Source: Halobacillus sp. Marseille-Q1614 (lineage in GTDB: Bacteria; Bacillota; Bacilli; Bacillales; Halobacillaceae). Taken from it: a DNA stretch of 64,000 nt. Where the stretch lies: contig NZ_CADDWH010000001.1 in the NCBI RefSeq assembly GCF_902809865.1, forward strand, positions 1,860,001-1,924,000, read 5' to 3'. A program made the position numbers and the translations under genes. Within the stretch, counting starts at the first letter, position 1, and the number at the start of each line of letters is the position of its first letter. Shown one piece after another: positions 14,443 to 23,188 of the stretch. Below the pieces are notes generated by a model. The model saw only the letters and a program-made list of their open reading frames with translations, did no database searches and was not told the DNA's origin.

Positions 14443-14574
14443 TTAGATCAGGAAAAACTCTCTTAAAGTGACAGGGTAAATACGCTCAAGGCAGAAAGAC
14501 GAGCGTGAATCTGGAGTAATGCGCTGCTGATAATCCTGATACTGGAACTGAGAAACTGGAAGTATATAGCCCAT
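14443..14574 (-). CDS. Small conserved-looking protein, 43 aa
   Basis: ORF starting MGYILPVSQFQYQDYQQR with GGGAGGGG 6-7 nt before ATG 14574. Gln/Tyr-rich N-terminal half and hydrophobic end. Small Bacillaceae proteins beginning MGYILP are familiar to me near sporulation genes, but I cannot name the family. It lies just upstream of the coat cluster. The remaining bases 14259-14442 show nothing else. Confidence 0.5.
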   Translation of the reverse strand: MGYILPVSQFQYQDYQQRITPDSRSSFCLERIYPVTLREFFLI

Positions 14575-14620
14575 TTAATCCCCTCCCTCTCTACCTATAC
14601 ATACCCTTACACCGGCAATT

Positions 14621-14932
14621 TCACTCCCGCTCACTCCATGTGTAGATCAGCGACTGCATCCCCGCAACGGCCATTACGAGCAGAAACAGCTCGCTGTAAG
14701 GTACAAATAAATGAAGAAAGACAACAGCAAGTGCCATCCATACACCAACACACCACTGGCAGCTTAACAGTTCTCCAATAACTCCTTTAGGCTCGATCCA
14801 TTCCTCTCCGTCTTCTTTAATTACTGTAAAAAAAGGAGCCCTAAGAGGTTCAAAGATCACATCCTGGACGACAAGCCTCGTAAGCCGAAAGCACGCAAAA
14901 GCAAGTATGAATATGTTCAGCCAATCTGCCAT
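14621..14932 (-). CDS. DUF1360 membrane protein, 103 aa
   Basis: Two or three membrane segments (residues 5-22, 60-75, 78-95) and the DUF1360 signature LLSCQWCVGVWMA around residues 55-67. N-terminal FRLTRLVVQD matches the family. DUF1360 proteins (YngL-like) are often found with sporulation or coat genes in Bacillaceae, as here. Function unknown; probably a membrane protein of the mother cell or forespore. Confidence 0.8.
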   Translation of the reverse strand: MADWLNIFILAFACFRLTRLVVQDVIFEPLRAPFFTVIKEDGEEWIEPKGVIGELLSCQWCVGVWMALAVVFLHLFVPYSELFLLVMAVAGMQSLIYTWSERE

Positions 14933-14956
14933 GCATGTACCCTCCCGTTCTAAAAT

Positions 14957-14985
14957 AAAAGGTCACTACGTGGTAGTGACCTTTT
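14957..14985 (-). terminator. Terminator of the 85-aa coat-like gene
   Basis: GGTCACTAC/GTAGTGACC perfect stem flanked by A/T runs on both sides; works on either strand. Confidence 0.85.
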
Positions 14986-14991
14986 CACTAA

Positions 14992-15249
14992 CTAAAACCA
15001 GGAAAACCCTCCGCGAGAGCTGCTGGATTCATCGTCGTGTTTTTTATGTTTATGTTTGGAACCGTCTTTTGATTCGTCATCAAAATCCCGTCTTCCTCCG
15101 AAGAATGGATCCCACCCTCTGTGGTGCTCTTTCTTCTTGCGGTCGTCTTTTTTATGATGATCTTCAGGCTGAATGATGACATTGTCTGCTTTTATCACTA
15201 AGTCTTTAACGTAGATGACTTTTTCTTTTCTCTTATCTTTTTCAGACAT
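14992..15249 (-). CDS. Charged, His/Lys-rich coat-like protein, 85 aa
   Basis: Residues 8-32 (VIYVKDLVIKADNVIIQPE) form a beta-like domain. The rest is low-complexity: DHHKKDDRKKKEHH, FFGGRR, KHKHKKHDDESSSS, ending GGFSWF. Such low-complexity composition is typical of spore-coat proteins, and the gene is divergent from cotZ. Start at ATG 15249 (GGAG 9 nt upstream); the ORF to 15315 lacks support. The exact coat family was not identified. Confidence 0.65.
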   Translation of the reverse strand: MSEKDKRKEKVIYVKDLVIKADNVIIQPEDHHKKDDRKKKEHHRGWDPFFGGRRDFDDESKDGSKHKHKKHDDESSSSRGGFSWF

Positions 15250-15369
15250 TCCTTTCATCTCCTTCTTAATAGTCATTGTTACTTTATGGTGCAAATGTCC
15301 ATTTGGTGTAGTCAATCGCCTAACTGTGAATCATTCCCTTGTTTTTTTGCATATATGGCAAATGCCCAC

Positions 15370-15396
15370 ACCGGATATGGGTATCTACATATTCTA
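15370..15396 (+). promoter_or_regulatory. Sigma-K promoter of cotZ
   Basis: AC(C) at 15370 and CATATTCTA at 15388-15396 with 16 nt between, matching the sigma-K consensus AC-N16/17-CATAnnnTA. It lies 44 nt upstream of the cotZ start, as expected for a late mother-cell coat gene. Confidence 0.75.
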
Positions 15397-15439
15397 TTAA
15401 AGACATTACGTCAATACGTATTGAGAGGGGCAACAAATA

Positions 15440-15892
15440 ATGAGCTGTGGAAAACATCATGATTCAGGAAATTGTGTGTGCGACATCTTAAGCGAAATTG
15501 TTGCGGCACAAAATGATGTACTTTCTGATTGCGATACAAGTTGTGAGCAATCGATTGGAGAGTTACTAGGGGACACAGGTGGATCAGGACGTGACACGGT
15601 GCCTGTGCTTCTTTACTGCAAAGGAAATTGCAAACCATTTAAAGGATTTGGAGCTCGACGCAACTCCATCGAAGACATCAAAGCCAGCTTTTACTTCCGG
15701 GTAAAAGACGTAGATAAAGACTGCTGTGCTACATTAGAGCTTCTTCGCGACCCTAAAGATGACTGCAAAGATCCAGACTCTCCAGTAAAACAATTCACGA
15801 AGCACTTAAGAGCTACTGGTATTTGTATCACAGTCGACTTAAACTGTTTCTGCCACGTAACCTGCTTACCGGCAATTACAGCATTATCCTAA
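15440..15892 (+). CDS. cotZ: Spore coat protein CotY/CotZ, 150 aa
   Basis: Cys-rich (about 14 Cys) coat protein with the family N-terminus MSCGKHH and CVCDIL, the VPVLLYCKGNCKPFKGFG motif near residues 55-72, and C-terminal TGICITVDLNCFCHVTCLPAI. CotY/CotZ cross-link through disulfides to form the crust, the outermost spore layer. It lies divergent from the 85-aa gene and convergent with cotO, and has a sigma-K promoter. Full length for the family. Confidence 0.95.
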   Translation: MSCGKHHDSGNCVCDILSEIVAAQNDVLSDCDTSCEQSIGELLGDTGGSGRDTVPVLLYCKGNCKPFKGFGARRNSIEDIKASFYFRVKDVDKDCCATLELLRDPKDDCKDPDSPVKQFTKHLRATGICITVDLNCFCHVTCLPAITALS

Positions 15893-15903
15893 GTTATCAA
15901 AGA

Positions 15904-15935
15904 AACCGCGGCCTAAAAGGGCCGCGGTTTTTTTC
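15904..15935. terminator. Bidirectional terminator between cotZ and cotO
   Basis: AACCGCGGCC/GGCCGCGGTT perfect 10-bp stem, 6-nt loop, followed by T7 on the plus strand. Confidence 0.9.
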
Positions 15936-16451
15936 TTAAAATCCAATCAGGCGGATATCCCTAATTTCTTCAAAAGGAATTTCCTGCTGAAACGGCTTTT
16001 GAAACGTCTTCATGTGGACGACTCCATCTTCATACATATTGATGTAGCCTTTAAATGTGTCATTGGCCTCAAAAGCGGTGACCTGACACTTCATTTTCGG
16101 AACCTGGGAAGGCAGCTCTACAAAATAGTGAACTTTTTCTTCTAAAGACATGTCCCTAAATTTCTGCCTGCGGTCCCTTCGCTCTTCCCTGTTGGATCTC
16201 GTGAAATCTTTGGTCAAAGCTGCTTTTGGACTCTCATTATTGCTTTGAGCTGGGCTTTCTTCTTTCTGAGCTGTTTCTTCTTCCTCCTTAAGCTTCAGCT
16301 GATTTCTCAAACGCAGCTCCTTTTCCTGGAGGGAAGTGTTTCTCGCAGGGGCCGTACGAAAACTAGTCTGCATCGAGACTTCAGCTGGCGGCAGGTTCGG
16401 CTGAGTGATGTACAGCATAGGCGGTTTAGCGATTTGTTTTTTATTCGCCAC
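15936..16451 (-). CDS. cotO: Spore coat assembly protein CotO, 171 aa
   Basis: Starts GTG at 16451 with GGAG upstream. The N-terminal part (residues 1-90) is low-complexity and charged with PPMLYITQP near the start; the C-terminal half carries MSLEEKVHYFVELPSQVPKM and a small beta domain ending IRDIRLIGF, as in CotO (YjbX). CotO is a morphogenetic coat protein needed for outer-coat assembly in B. subtilis, and sits beside fabI and cotZ there too. A CATAGAATG element upstream with AC 15 nt before it may be a sigma-K promoter. Confidence 0.85.
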   Translation of the reverse strand: MANKKQIAKPPMLYITQPNLPPAEVSMQTSFRTAPARNTSLQEKELRLRNQLKLKEEEETAQKEESPAQSNNESPKAALTKDFTRSNREERRDRRQKFRDMSLEEKVHYFVELPSQVPKMKCQVTAFEANDTFKGYINMYEDGVVHMKTFQKPFQQEIPFEEIRDIRLIGF

Positions 16452-16525
16452 GACTCATCTCTCCTTTTAATATCATCATTCTATGTATATGCTTAGAAAA
16501 GTTTTCATGTACGAAAAAAAGCAAC

Positions 16526-16561
16526 AAAAAAAGCGCCCTGCTATGGCAGAAGCGCTTTTTC
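16526..16561 (-). terminator. Terminator of fabI
   Basis: AAGCGCT...GCGCTT stem followed by T7 on the minus strand, immediately after the fabI stop. Confidence 0.75.
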
Positions 16562-16562
16562 T

Positions 16563-17339
16563 TTAGTATCCTACTGTACTGAAACCAGAGTCCACGTGAA
16601 TGATTTCGCCTGTAATTCCTCTTGAAAGGTCGCTCATAAGGAAGTAGGCTGTGTCGCCGACTTCTTCCTGTGTAACGGGACGGCGGAGCGGAGCACGCTC
16701 TTCGATCACTTTAAGAATCTTGTTAAAATCGCCGATCCCTTTAGCAGACAGGGTGCGAATCGGGCCTGCGGAAATAGCGTTGACGCGGATTCCGTGCTTT
16801 CCTAAGTCGTTCGCCAAATAACGAACGCTGGCGTCAAGGCTTGCTTTTGCAACACCCATGACGTTATAGTTTTCTACGACTTTTTCACCGCCAAGATAAG
16901 TCATAGTAACAATGCCACCGCCTTCAGACATAATCGGCTGAGCCGCACGGGCTACGGCTGTTAAAGAATAGGAGCTGATATTGTGAGCGGTTAGAAAGCC
17001 GTCACGGCTCGTATTTAAGTACTCGCCTTTGAGCTCATCACGGTTGGCAAATGCGATACAGTGAGCCAGTCCATGTATAACGTCTACATCTTTTTGGATG
17101 TCCTCAAATGTTTGAATGATCGCTTCATCATTCGTTACGTCACATTCGTAAAAAAGAGATTCCGGACCCTCCAGCGTTTCTGCCAAGTCACGTACAGATT
17201 TTTCAAAACGCTCAGAAGCATATGTAAAAATCAAACGGGCTCCTGCTTTATTAAGAGATTGGGCAATCCCCCAGGCAATGCTTCGCTTGTTCGCAACACC
17301 CATAACAACGTATGTACGGCCTTCGAGTGATAAATTCAT
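16563..17339 (-). CDS. fabI: Enoyl-[acyl-carrier-protein] reductase FabI, 258 aa
   Basis: Short-chain dehydrogenase fold. The NADH-binding GVANKRSIAWGIA lies near residues 14-26, and the catalytic Tyr-Lys pair in YNVMGVAKA (about residues 158-166) has the FabI-type spacing. SAGPIRTLSAKGI is the mobile substrate loop. It catalyses the last reduction of each fatty-acid elongation cycle. AGGAGG before ATG 17339. A FapR-like operator lies upstream. The neighbour cotO gives the same order as in B. subtilis. Confidence 0.97.
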   Translation of the reverse strand: MNLSLEGRTYVVMGVANKRSIAWGIAQSLNKAGARLIFTYASERFEKSVRDLAETLEGPESLFYECDVTNDEAIIQTFEDIQKDVDVIHGLAHCIAFANRDELKGEYLNTSRDGFLTAHNISSYSLTAVARAAQPIMSEGGGIVTMTYLGGEKVVENYNVMGVAKASLDASVRYLANDLGKHGIRVNAISAGPIRTLSAKGIGDFNKILKVIEERAPLRRPVTQEEVGDTAYFLMSDLSRGITGEIIHVDSGFSTVGY

Positions 17340-17390
17340 TTAACATCCTCCTTGAGGTTAGCATTTGTTCTTAATACCTGCTCTCATTCT

Positions 17391-17407
17391 ATAATACCCG
17401 GTTCTAA
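17391..17407 (-). promoter_or_regulatory. FapR operator of fabI (candidate)
   Basis: On the minus strand TTAGAACCGGGTATTAT, 12 of 17 positions matching the B. subtilis fabHA FapR box TTAGTACCTAGTCTTAA as I recall it. It sits about 52-68 nt upstream of the fabI start, where it could overlap the promoter. Confidence 0.5.
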
Positions 17408-17422
17408 AATACAAATTGGCCT

Positions 17423-17455
17423 AAAAAAGCTGTCGAGGTTTTTCTCGACAGCTTT
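17423..17455 (-). terminator. Terminator of the mgtE-yjbQ operon
   Basis: AGCTGTCGA...TCGACAGCT stem with T6 on the minus strand, 14 nt after the yjbQ stop. Confidence 0.85.
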
Positions 17456-17468
17456 AAGCCTGCTTTTA

Positions 17469-19322
17469 TTAACTGCCATATTCAAGCTGTGTGCGCAGCT
17501 CATCGACATATTCGTGCGTGCCGGTGACGATCAGCCTGTCACCAAGCTTCAGTTCGGTATCTCCGTGGGGAACGATCGAATCCGTGCCGCGGAAAATCCG
17601 TACCATAATCACGTCTCCTGTAAAAGGAAACTCTCGTAAATAAATGCCGTTGAAAATCGGGTTGTTCATATTGATTTGGTATAGCGCATTATCCTGCTGG
17701 GTCATAATATCAATAACGCTCGGTGCTTCAATCATAGCTTTTAGAAGAATCTTAGTTGACATGAGAACCGAAAAGATGTGGATATCATGTTCCTTCATTT
17801 CTTCACTTAACGCTGGCGATTCCACACGAACGATGACACGATCAACGCCCATGTCTTTAGCAAACTTAGCGATCGATGCATTACGCTCTTCATCTCCTGT
17901 CGATACAACGAGAATATCAACATTAAACACGCCAATTTCTTTCATCGCCTCCACATCATATGATTCAAGCTCTTTAATATCAAAAGATGATCTGGAGACT
18001 TTTTCGTCGATCTTATCATTTTTCGTATGATAAAGATGGGTTTCAAAGAGATGATTATCTAATTCGCGAACAACAGGAAGCGTCATTTGATTAGAACCGA
18101 TAAATGCGACGGATTGCACATGCTCTCCGTCTTCTGCTTTTCCATAGATTCGCTTAAAGACAATTGGCGTAATCAGACACGTCAGAACGGCTACTAATAT
18201 GAGCGCTCCTTCCATCTGAGCATCAATCATGCCTTCACGCTCGGCAATCGCAGCCGCGGCAATTACAAGCGACAGCGTAGAAGTTAATAGAAAACCAGAG
18301 CCCACAACGGTTTTCATATCATACCACTTACGCATGATGAAAACGGGCACAAGCTTAGAAACAAGCAAGGCTATGAATAATAATGGAATGAGAATAAGAA
18401 TCCTAGGGTCTGATAATAAGTTCCATAGATTAATCTCAACACCGACCATTACGAAAAAGATCGGAATTAAGAATCCATAACCGAAGCTGTCGAGACGCTT
18501 CACCATCTCTTGGTTAGGGGACAGCAAGGATACGAGAGCCCCCGCCAGGAACGCACCAAGAATATTCTCTGCTCCTACTGTTTCTGAAACAGCGACGAGT
18601 ACGATAATCAAGGTGAACACGGCGCGTGTATCAATTTGAATCGTACCTTTGGTCATTGATTCAATAAAGGACTGGTTTTTAAATCTTCTGCCTAATGAAT
18701 ACAACAGAACGCCTGCTCCAAACAGAACGAGCAGAAGCCACATATTTCCTCCGCCTTCGCCGTAAATCGAAACAAATACGGCCAGCAGAATCATTGTTGC
18801 CAAGTCGGCAATTACAGCAATCAGCAGAATGGTCTGCCCAATCTCTGATTTCATCATATTTGCATCTTTTAAGGTCGGTACGACGACCCCAAGAGAAATC
18901 GTTGAAATAATCAGCGTCATTAAGAAGGCATTATCTATGAACCCTGCCAGGACGAATATATAAGACAGTCCAAGAGACAGGATAAAGATTCCTACGAAAA
19001 CAATGGAAGCCAGCATTACTGGACTTGGCGGATCGCCACCCTTGATTTCCTGTGCTGCTTTTTTCTTTTTCCCAAATAAAGAGAAGTCAATTTCCAAACC
19101 ACTTAGAAACATAAGAAATATAAACCCAAGAGTAGATAAGATCTCAAGCCACTCGTCTGGGTGTACGATATTAAGCCCGCTCTGACCGATAATCAGTCCA
19201 ACAATGATCTCAGCCACTACGACTGGAATCATTTTCAGCCTAAAGCGATGAAGCAGGATTGGTGTAAGGAATGCGGCGATAATTACTATAACGAGTGAAG
19301 TAACGGAAGCTCCGTGTTCCAT
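17469..19322 (-). CDS. yjbQ: CPA2-family cation:proton antiporter with TrkA domains (YjbQ-like), 617 aa
   Basis: Residues 1-390 form a 12-helix Na+/H+-exchanger domain (several GLIIGQSGLNIVHP- and LGAFLAGALVSLL-type motifs of CPA2). Residues about 405-520 form a TrkA-N/RCK-like nucleotide-binding domain (VQSVAFIGSNQMTLPVV), and 540-617 a TrkA-C domain. It exchanges monovalent cations for protons at the membrane, likely gated by nucleotides. AAAGGAGG before ATG 19322. Only 16 nt after mgtE, so co-transcribed from its promoter. Fits ion homeostasis in a salt-tolerant cell. Confidence 0.9.
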   Translation of the reverse strand: MEHGASVTSLVIVIIAAFLTPILLHRFRLKMIPVVVAEIIVGLIIGQSGLNIVHPDEWLEILSTLGFIFLMFLSGLEIDFSLFGKKKKAAQEIKGGDPPSPVMLASIVFVGIFILSLGLSYIFVLAGFIDNAFLMTLIISTISLGVVVPTLKDANMMKSEIGQTILLIAVIADLATMILLAVFVSIYGEGGGNMWLLLVLFGAGVLLYSLGRRFKNQSFIESMTKGTIQIDTRAVFTLIIVLVAVSETVGAENILGAFLAGALVSLLSPNQEMVKRLDSFGYGFLIPIFFVMVGVEINLWNLLSDPRILILIPLLFIALLVSKLVPVFIMRKWYDMKTVVGSGFLLTSTLSLVIAAAAIAEREGMIDAQMEGALILVAVLTCLITPIVFKRIYGKAEDGEHVQSVAFIGSNQMTLPVVRELDNHLFETHLYHTKNDKIDEKVSRSSFDIKELESYDVEAMKEIGVFNVDILVVSTGDEERNASIAKFAKDMGVDRVIVRVESPALSEEMKEHDIHIFSVLMSTKILLKAMIEAPSVIDIMTQQDNALYQINMNNPIFNGIYLREFPFTGDVIMVRIFRGTDSIVPHGDTELKLGDRLIVTGTHEYVDELRTQLEYGS

Positions 19323-19338
19323 AAGCCCGTTCCTCCTT

Positions 19339-20703
19339 TCAAATTAATAGATTCATAAATGCTGTAGCCATACCGAAATAAATGAGGATAGAAATGATGT
19401 CATTAATCGTCGTAATGAACGGCCCTGAGGCTACAGCCGGGTCAATATTAAATTTGTGCATCACTAACGGAACGAGTGCTCCTGCTAATGTAGCAACAAG
19501 CAATGTCGACATAATGGAAAGTCCGACTAATAAACCTAAATAGAAATTATTCTGCCAGAAATATATGACAAAGGTAATAATGACACCACAGCTTACTCCG
19601 GTAATCAACCCCGTGCCTGCTTCTCGCATGATCATTTGGGCTTTTCCTTGTTTATCAATTTCGCCTGTTGCAATACCGCGCACGGCAACGGCTAAGGCCT
19701 GGGTACCTGTGTTACCGGCCATCCCAGCGATTAAAGGTATAAATATAGCCAGGATCGCTACTTGGTCGAGCGTATTCTCAAAACGTCCGATCAGGCTGGC
19801 TGTTAAGCTTCCGAGGAATAAAAGGATAATCAGCCATGGAAGGCGTTTCTTCGCGGAAGTAAACGCATGATCGTCCGGGCTGTCGACATCAGAAATGGCG
19901 GCAAATTTGTTATAGTCATCGCTCGCCTCTTCTTCCATAACGTCCATAATATCGTCGACCGTAATAATCCCAAGCAAATGGTGCTGAAAGTCAACAACAG
20001 GAAGTGCGAGGAAATCATAGTCCCTCATCATACGTGCAATCTCTTCCTGGTCTTCTCCAACTGATACGGACACGACACGTTCACTCATCACATCAGAAAT
20101 CAGCCAGTCTTCTTCAGAGATGATCAGATCTCTTAAAGAAATTACTCCAACCAGCCGTTTATCGTCATCAATGACATACGTGTAATAAATCGTTTCTGCA
20201 TCCGGTGCTTCTTTTCTTAAATGAAGCATTGCTTCACGAATCGTCATCGCCGCTTTGACGACAACAAATTCCGTAGTCATGATCGATCCGGCGGTTTTTT
20301 CTTCATAATGGAGAAGATCTTTAATCTCATCCGCTGAATCGTCATCCATTATCGTTAAAAAGCTTGCTACTTTGTTTTTGTCGAGTTCATTCAAAATATC
20401 GACCGCATCATCCGTAGACATTTCTGCTAAGATCTGTGCGGCAAATCTCGGATCCATTTCCGAGAAGAAAGGCTCGATTTCTTCATAATCGATATGTTCC
20501 ATCACGTCTGCTACTTCTTCAGGAGATAAGTAGGTGTAGATTTGCAGGCGGACACTATCATCTACTTCTTCGAAAATTTTCGCCTGATCATTAGGGTGCA
20601 ATTCTAAAAATTCTGCTCTGAACTGATCAATTTGCTCGTTAAAAAGGGCATCCTGGATGTTGCTCCATAGTTCCCTGCGGCTTTGATCATCTAAATGCTC
20701 CAT
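19339..20703 (-). CDS. mgtE: Magnesium transporter MgtE, 454 aa
   Basis: Order of domains: MgtE N domain (about residues 20-125, HPNDQAKIFEE and MSTDDAVDIL repeats), a CBS pair (130-255, with VVSVSVGEDQEEIARMM), plug helix, and five membrane helices (285-454) with PLIAGMAGNTGTQALAV containing the ion-pore signature. A Mg2+-gated channel. Start ATG 20703 with GGAGGG upstream; the longer ORF to 20769 has no binding site. A near-consensus sigma-A promoter lies 38 nt upstream. No Mg2+ riboswitch (M-box) was recognised. Confidence 0.95.
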   Translation of the reverse strand: MEHLDDQSRRELWSNIQDALFNEQIDQFRAEFLELHPNDQAKIFEEVDDSVRLQIYTYLSPEEVADVMEHIDYEEIEPFFSEMDPRFAAQILAEMSTDDAVDILNELDKNKVASFLTIMDDDSADEIKDLLHYEEKTAGSIMTTEFVVVKAAMTIREAMLHLRKEAPDAETIYYTYVIDDDKRLVGVISLRDLIISEEDWLISDVMSERVVSVSVGEDQEEIARMMRDYDFLALPVVDFQHHLLGIITVDDIMDVMEEEASDDYNKFAAISDVDSPDDHAFTSAKKRLPWLIILLFLGSLTASLIGRFENTLDQVAILAIFIPLIAGMAGNTGTQALAVAVRGIATGEIDKQGKAQMIMREAGTGLITGVSCGVIITFVIYFWQNNFYLGLLVGLSIMSTLLVATLAGALVPLVMHKFNIDPAVASGPFITTINDIISILIYFGMATAFMNLLI

Positions 20704-20740
20704 TCTACTCCCTCCTTCTCCTGTATAAAAAGACCGTTTT

Positions 20741-20769
20741 ATAATAATCGCCTGTTTTCTTTTTGTCAA
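20741..20769 (-). promoter_or_regulatory. mgtE promoter
   Basis: On the minus strand TTGACA (20764-20769), 17 nt, TATTAT (20741-20746). Confidence 0.85.
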
Positions 20770-20948
20770 CGATAGAGAACTGCCTGATGATTACAACTTT
20801 AAGTAATTGGGAAGAATCATGGTGGTACAGCTAATTCTGCGGTTTATCAGAATATAGCAGAACTCTAAATTCACCACAAGTTTTTTAATAATAAATGAAA
20901 CAAACGACACGGTATTTAACTCCCTGCTGGAATGGAAGGATGGTTGCT

Positions 20949-21692
20949 TTGAAAATTGATGTCATAGGTGATGTTCACGGCTGTTTGGACGAACTTAAAG
21001 ACCTCTTCATGAAGATGGGCTATGAGTGGAAGGAGGGCCTCCCTGTCCATCCGCAAAAACGCACCCCCGTTTTTTTAGGGGATATTACAGATCGAGGGCC
21101 GGCATCGATTGAAACGATCCGCTTAGTCCATAAATTGGTCATTCAAGAAAAGCTTGCTCTTTATGTACCCGGAAACCACTGTAACAAGCTGTACCGTTTT
21201 TTTAAAGGAAACCCTGTCCAAGAAAAGCACGGTTTAGAAACAACGGCAGCCGAATACCGAAGTCTCTCTCCAAGAGAGCAGAAGAGAGTCAAACACCAGT
21301 TTCTTGAGCTTGTCGATCAGTCCCCCTTATACTGGGAGCTTCCTGAAGCGAATGCCGTCATCGCTCATGCCGGGATCCGCCACGAAGATATCGGATTAAC
21401 AAACAAGCGCGTAAAAACGTTTGTCCTTTACGGGGATATAACAGGAGCGAAATTGCCTGATGGGCGCCCGGAGCGAAGAGACTGGGCCCAGCATTATAGA
21501 GGAGATCGGTGGGTCGTTTACGGGCATACTCCGGTATATGAACCAAGGTTCGTAAATCAAACGGTCAATATTGATACCGGCTGTGTGTTTGGCAATAAGC
21601 TGACCGCTTTTCGCATGCCGGAAGAAGTAGTAGTCACTGTTCCTTCTTCCATGCCGCTTGTCGAAGAAAAATTCAATACTTTTTCTTCCTAA
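20949..21692 (+). CDS. prpE: Bis(5'-nucleosyl)-tetraphosphatase / protein phosphatase PrpE, 247 aa
   Basis: Metallophosphoesterase of the PPP/ApaH type: [12 protein letters not shown] near the start, [21 protein letters not shown], and later VYGHTP and [10 protein letters not shown] supply the metal ligands. Known PrpE removes phosphate from diadenosine tetraphosphate and acts in spore germination of B. subtilis. The start is probably TTG 20949 (GGAAGG 9 nt upstream); ATG 20940 is the alternative. Divergent from mgtE, in the B. subtilis order next to yjbO. Confidence 0.9.
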   Translation: MKIDVIGDVHGCLDELKDLFMKMGYEWKEGLPVHPQKRTPVFLGDITDRGPASIETIRLVHKLVIQEKLALYVPGNHCNKLYRFFKGNPVQEKHGLETTAAEYRSLSPREQKRVKHQFLELVDQSPLYWELPEANAVIAHAGIRHEDIGLTNKRVKTFVLYGDITGAKLPDGRPERRDWAQHYRGDRWVVYGHTPVYEPRFVNQTVNIDTGCVFGNKLTAFRMPEEVVVTVPSSMPLVEEKFNTFSS

Positions 21693-21754
21693 CGCAAAAA
21701 CTCTCATCCTTACTGAACAGCCACGAGTACCAGTCGCTTTTCAGAGGATTTCAC

Positions 21755-21784
21755 AAAAAAAGCAGGCTTCCTTCGAAGCCTGCT
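21755..21784 (-). terminator. Strong terminator on the minus strand
   Basis: AGCAGGCTTC/GAAGCCTGCT perfect 10-bp stem with a 4-nt loop, followed on the minus strand by seven T. No minus-strand gene ends here; the nearest upstream feature is the repeat at 21853-21962, so the pair may form a small RNA. Confidence 0.8.
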
Positions 21785-21852
21785 TTCAGCTTGTAGAGAA
21801 AATCTCATGCAGCGGACGACCGACTTTTCTTTCAAAGGATCGGATACAGCAA

Positions 21853-21962
21853 AGGGCTCCGGCAAACGGATCGCTTTCCCTGTGCGTACGGTGAGCTTCC
21901 TTAAGGCTTCGCCTTTTAGGGATCTCACCCTGTTCTTTTCTCCCGCAGGAGTCTCCCCGTTT
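21853..21962 (-). repeat. Dispersed intergenic repeat, copy 1
   Basis: On the minus strand: GGGGAGACTCCTGCGGGAG, then GGTGAGATCCC, AAGGCGAAGCCTTAAGGA, GCTCACCG, GGGAAAGCGATCCG. The same ordered motifs occur in a repeat widespread in Bacillaceae intergenic regions. Rich in self-complementary arms, so an RNA form would be highly structured. Other copies at 22118-22235 and 51738-51856. Confidence 0.65.
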
Positions 21963-22117
21963 CCCTTCGCCCCTATCCTCATAAGTTTTTCTCTCTTGTT
22001 CTATTAGCTCTCTTCCCGGGGTCTACACTCTTAAGGATGCAAGATTACCAGGTGAAAGGTTAGCTGATTCCTCTGAGCAGGATTCCATTCACCTTTTTCT
22101 TCGTAATGGGAAGGGAA

Positions 22118-22235
22118 GGAGCGAGACTCCTGCTAAAAAAACGGACGATCCGAGACCCCGCAGAATGGGTTTCTCGGGTAGGCTTGGGCGTTCGTCCGCT
22201 ACAAAGCGAAGCGGTTCCCGCCCCATTCGACCCCT
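22118..22235 (+). repeat. Dispersed intergenic repeat, copy 2
   Basis: GAGCGAGACTCCTGCTAAAA, ACGGACGATCCGAGACCCCG, then TAGGCTTGGGCGTTCGTCCGCT and AAAGCGAAGCGGTTCCCGCC. Closely matches copy 3 at 51738-51856 over its middle and more distantly copy 1. The rest of the gap 21693-22318 shows no supported gene. Confidence 0.7.
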
Positions 22236-22318
22236 TTAATGGAATCCACCAACCATGCTAGCTTTAATTAGGAAACTCCATGAGAAAAACTGTTGAGACT
22301 TTCTCGAAAGCCTGCTTT

Positions 22319-23188
22319 TTATAACTTCCATTTGGCGGGCGGGTCTGCAGTAAACATCATTTGTTTACCAGTCCAAGGATGCTGCAGCACAAGCTGGTGG
22401 CAGTGCAGAGCCTGTCCATCTTCAAACCCCTTCATCGGACCACGGCCATATAAACGATCCCCGGCTACCGGGTGGCCGATCGAAGCCATATGGACTCGAA
22501 TCTGATGGGTACGGCCTGTATGCAGCTTACATTCCACTTTCGTCAGACGCCGTCCTATTCTTTTAACTTTAAATTCTGTGACTGCCTTCTTGCCGTCCGG
22601 GTCCACTTGACGCCGGATAATCGAATCTGGCTGGCGCTTGATCGGCCGGTCAATAATGCCGCCCTTACTAAGCAGTCTCCCTTCAACGAGGGCCGTGTAC
22701 CTTCTTTCCACCTTACCAAGCGAGCTTGAAAGTATGCTGTGGCTGTACTGGTGCTTCGCTATTAAGATGAGTCCTGTCGTATCACGGTCAAGCCTTGTGA
22801 CGATGTGAACCGTATATGGAAGCTTCTGTTGATCATAATGGTACAGCAGAGCTTGAGCGAGTGTGCCGGATTCGTGATCCTTTCCCGGAGAAACCGCCAT
22901 TTGTGCCGGTTTATTAAGAACAATAATATCCTCATCTTCATAAACAATTTTCAACGTGTTCGGCTCCCCTTCCATTCGATCGCCCCGTTGTTCTTCTGGA
23001 AACCTTACTTCAAGCGTATCTCCGGATTGTAAAGAGCTCCAGTGAGGAACAGGTTCACCGTTAATCAAGAAGGATCCTTCCACTTTTACCTTTTTAAGCA
23101 GCTGCCTTGAAAATAAAGCTTTCTTTCTTAGAAAGTTATTGATCGTCGTATTTTCAGGCACCTGCCATCTCTTCACTAACGGGGTCAT
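22319..23188 (-). CDS. RluA-family pseudouridine synthase (YjbO-like), 289 aa
   Basis: An N-terminal S4-like part (residues 15-65) and the RluA/RluD catalytic core: motif [17 protein letters not shown] (about residues 132-148) contains the catalytic Asp, followed by [23 protein letters not shown] (signature about 220-242). It converts uridine to pseudouridine in rRNA (RluD-like target likely but not certain). The start overlaps the end of nadF by 4 nt (ATGA), forming the nadF-yjbO pair known from B. subtilis. Confidence 0.93.
   Translation of the reverse strand: MTPLVKRWQVPENTTINNFLRKKALFSRQLLKKVKVEGSFLINGEPVPHWSSLQSGDTLEVRFPEEQRGDRMEGEPNTLKIVYEDEDIIVLNKPAQMAVSPGKDHESGTLAQALLYHYDQQKLPYTVHIVTRLDRDTTGLILIAKHQYSHSILSSSLGKVERRYTALVEGRLLSKGGIIDRPIKRQPDSIIRRQVDPDGKKAVTEFKVKRIGRRLTKVECKLHTGRTHQIRVHMASIGHPVAGDRLYGRGPMKGFEDGQALHCHQLVLQHPWTGKQMMFTADPPAKWKL

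Noticed and set aside
20704-20890. Possible M-box riboswitch before mgtE
   Set aside because: The start is only about 35 nt from the promoter, too short for an M-box.
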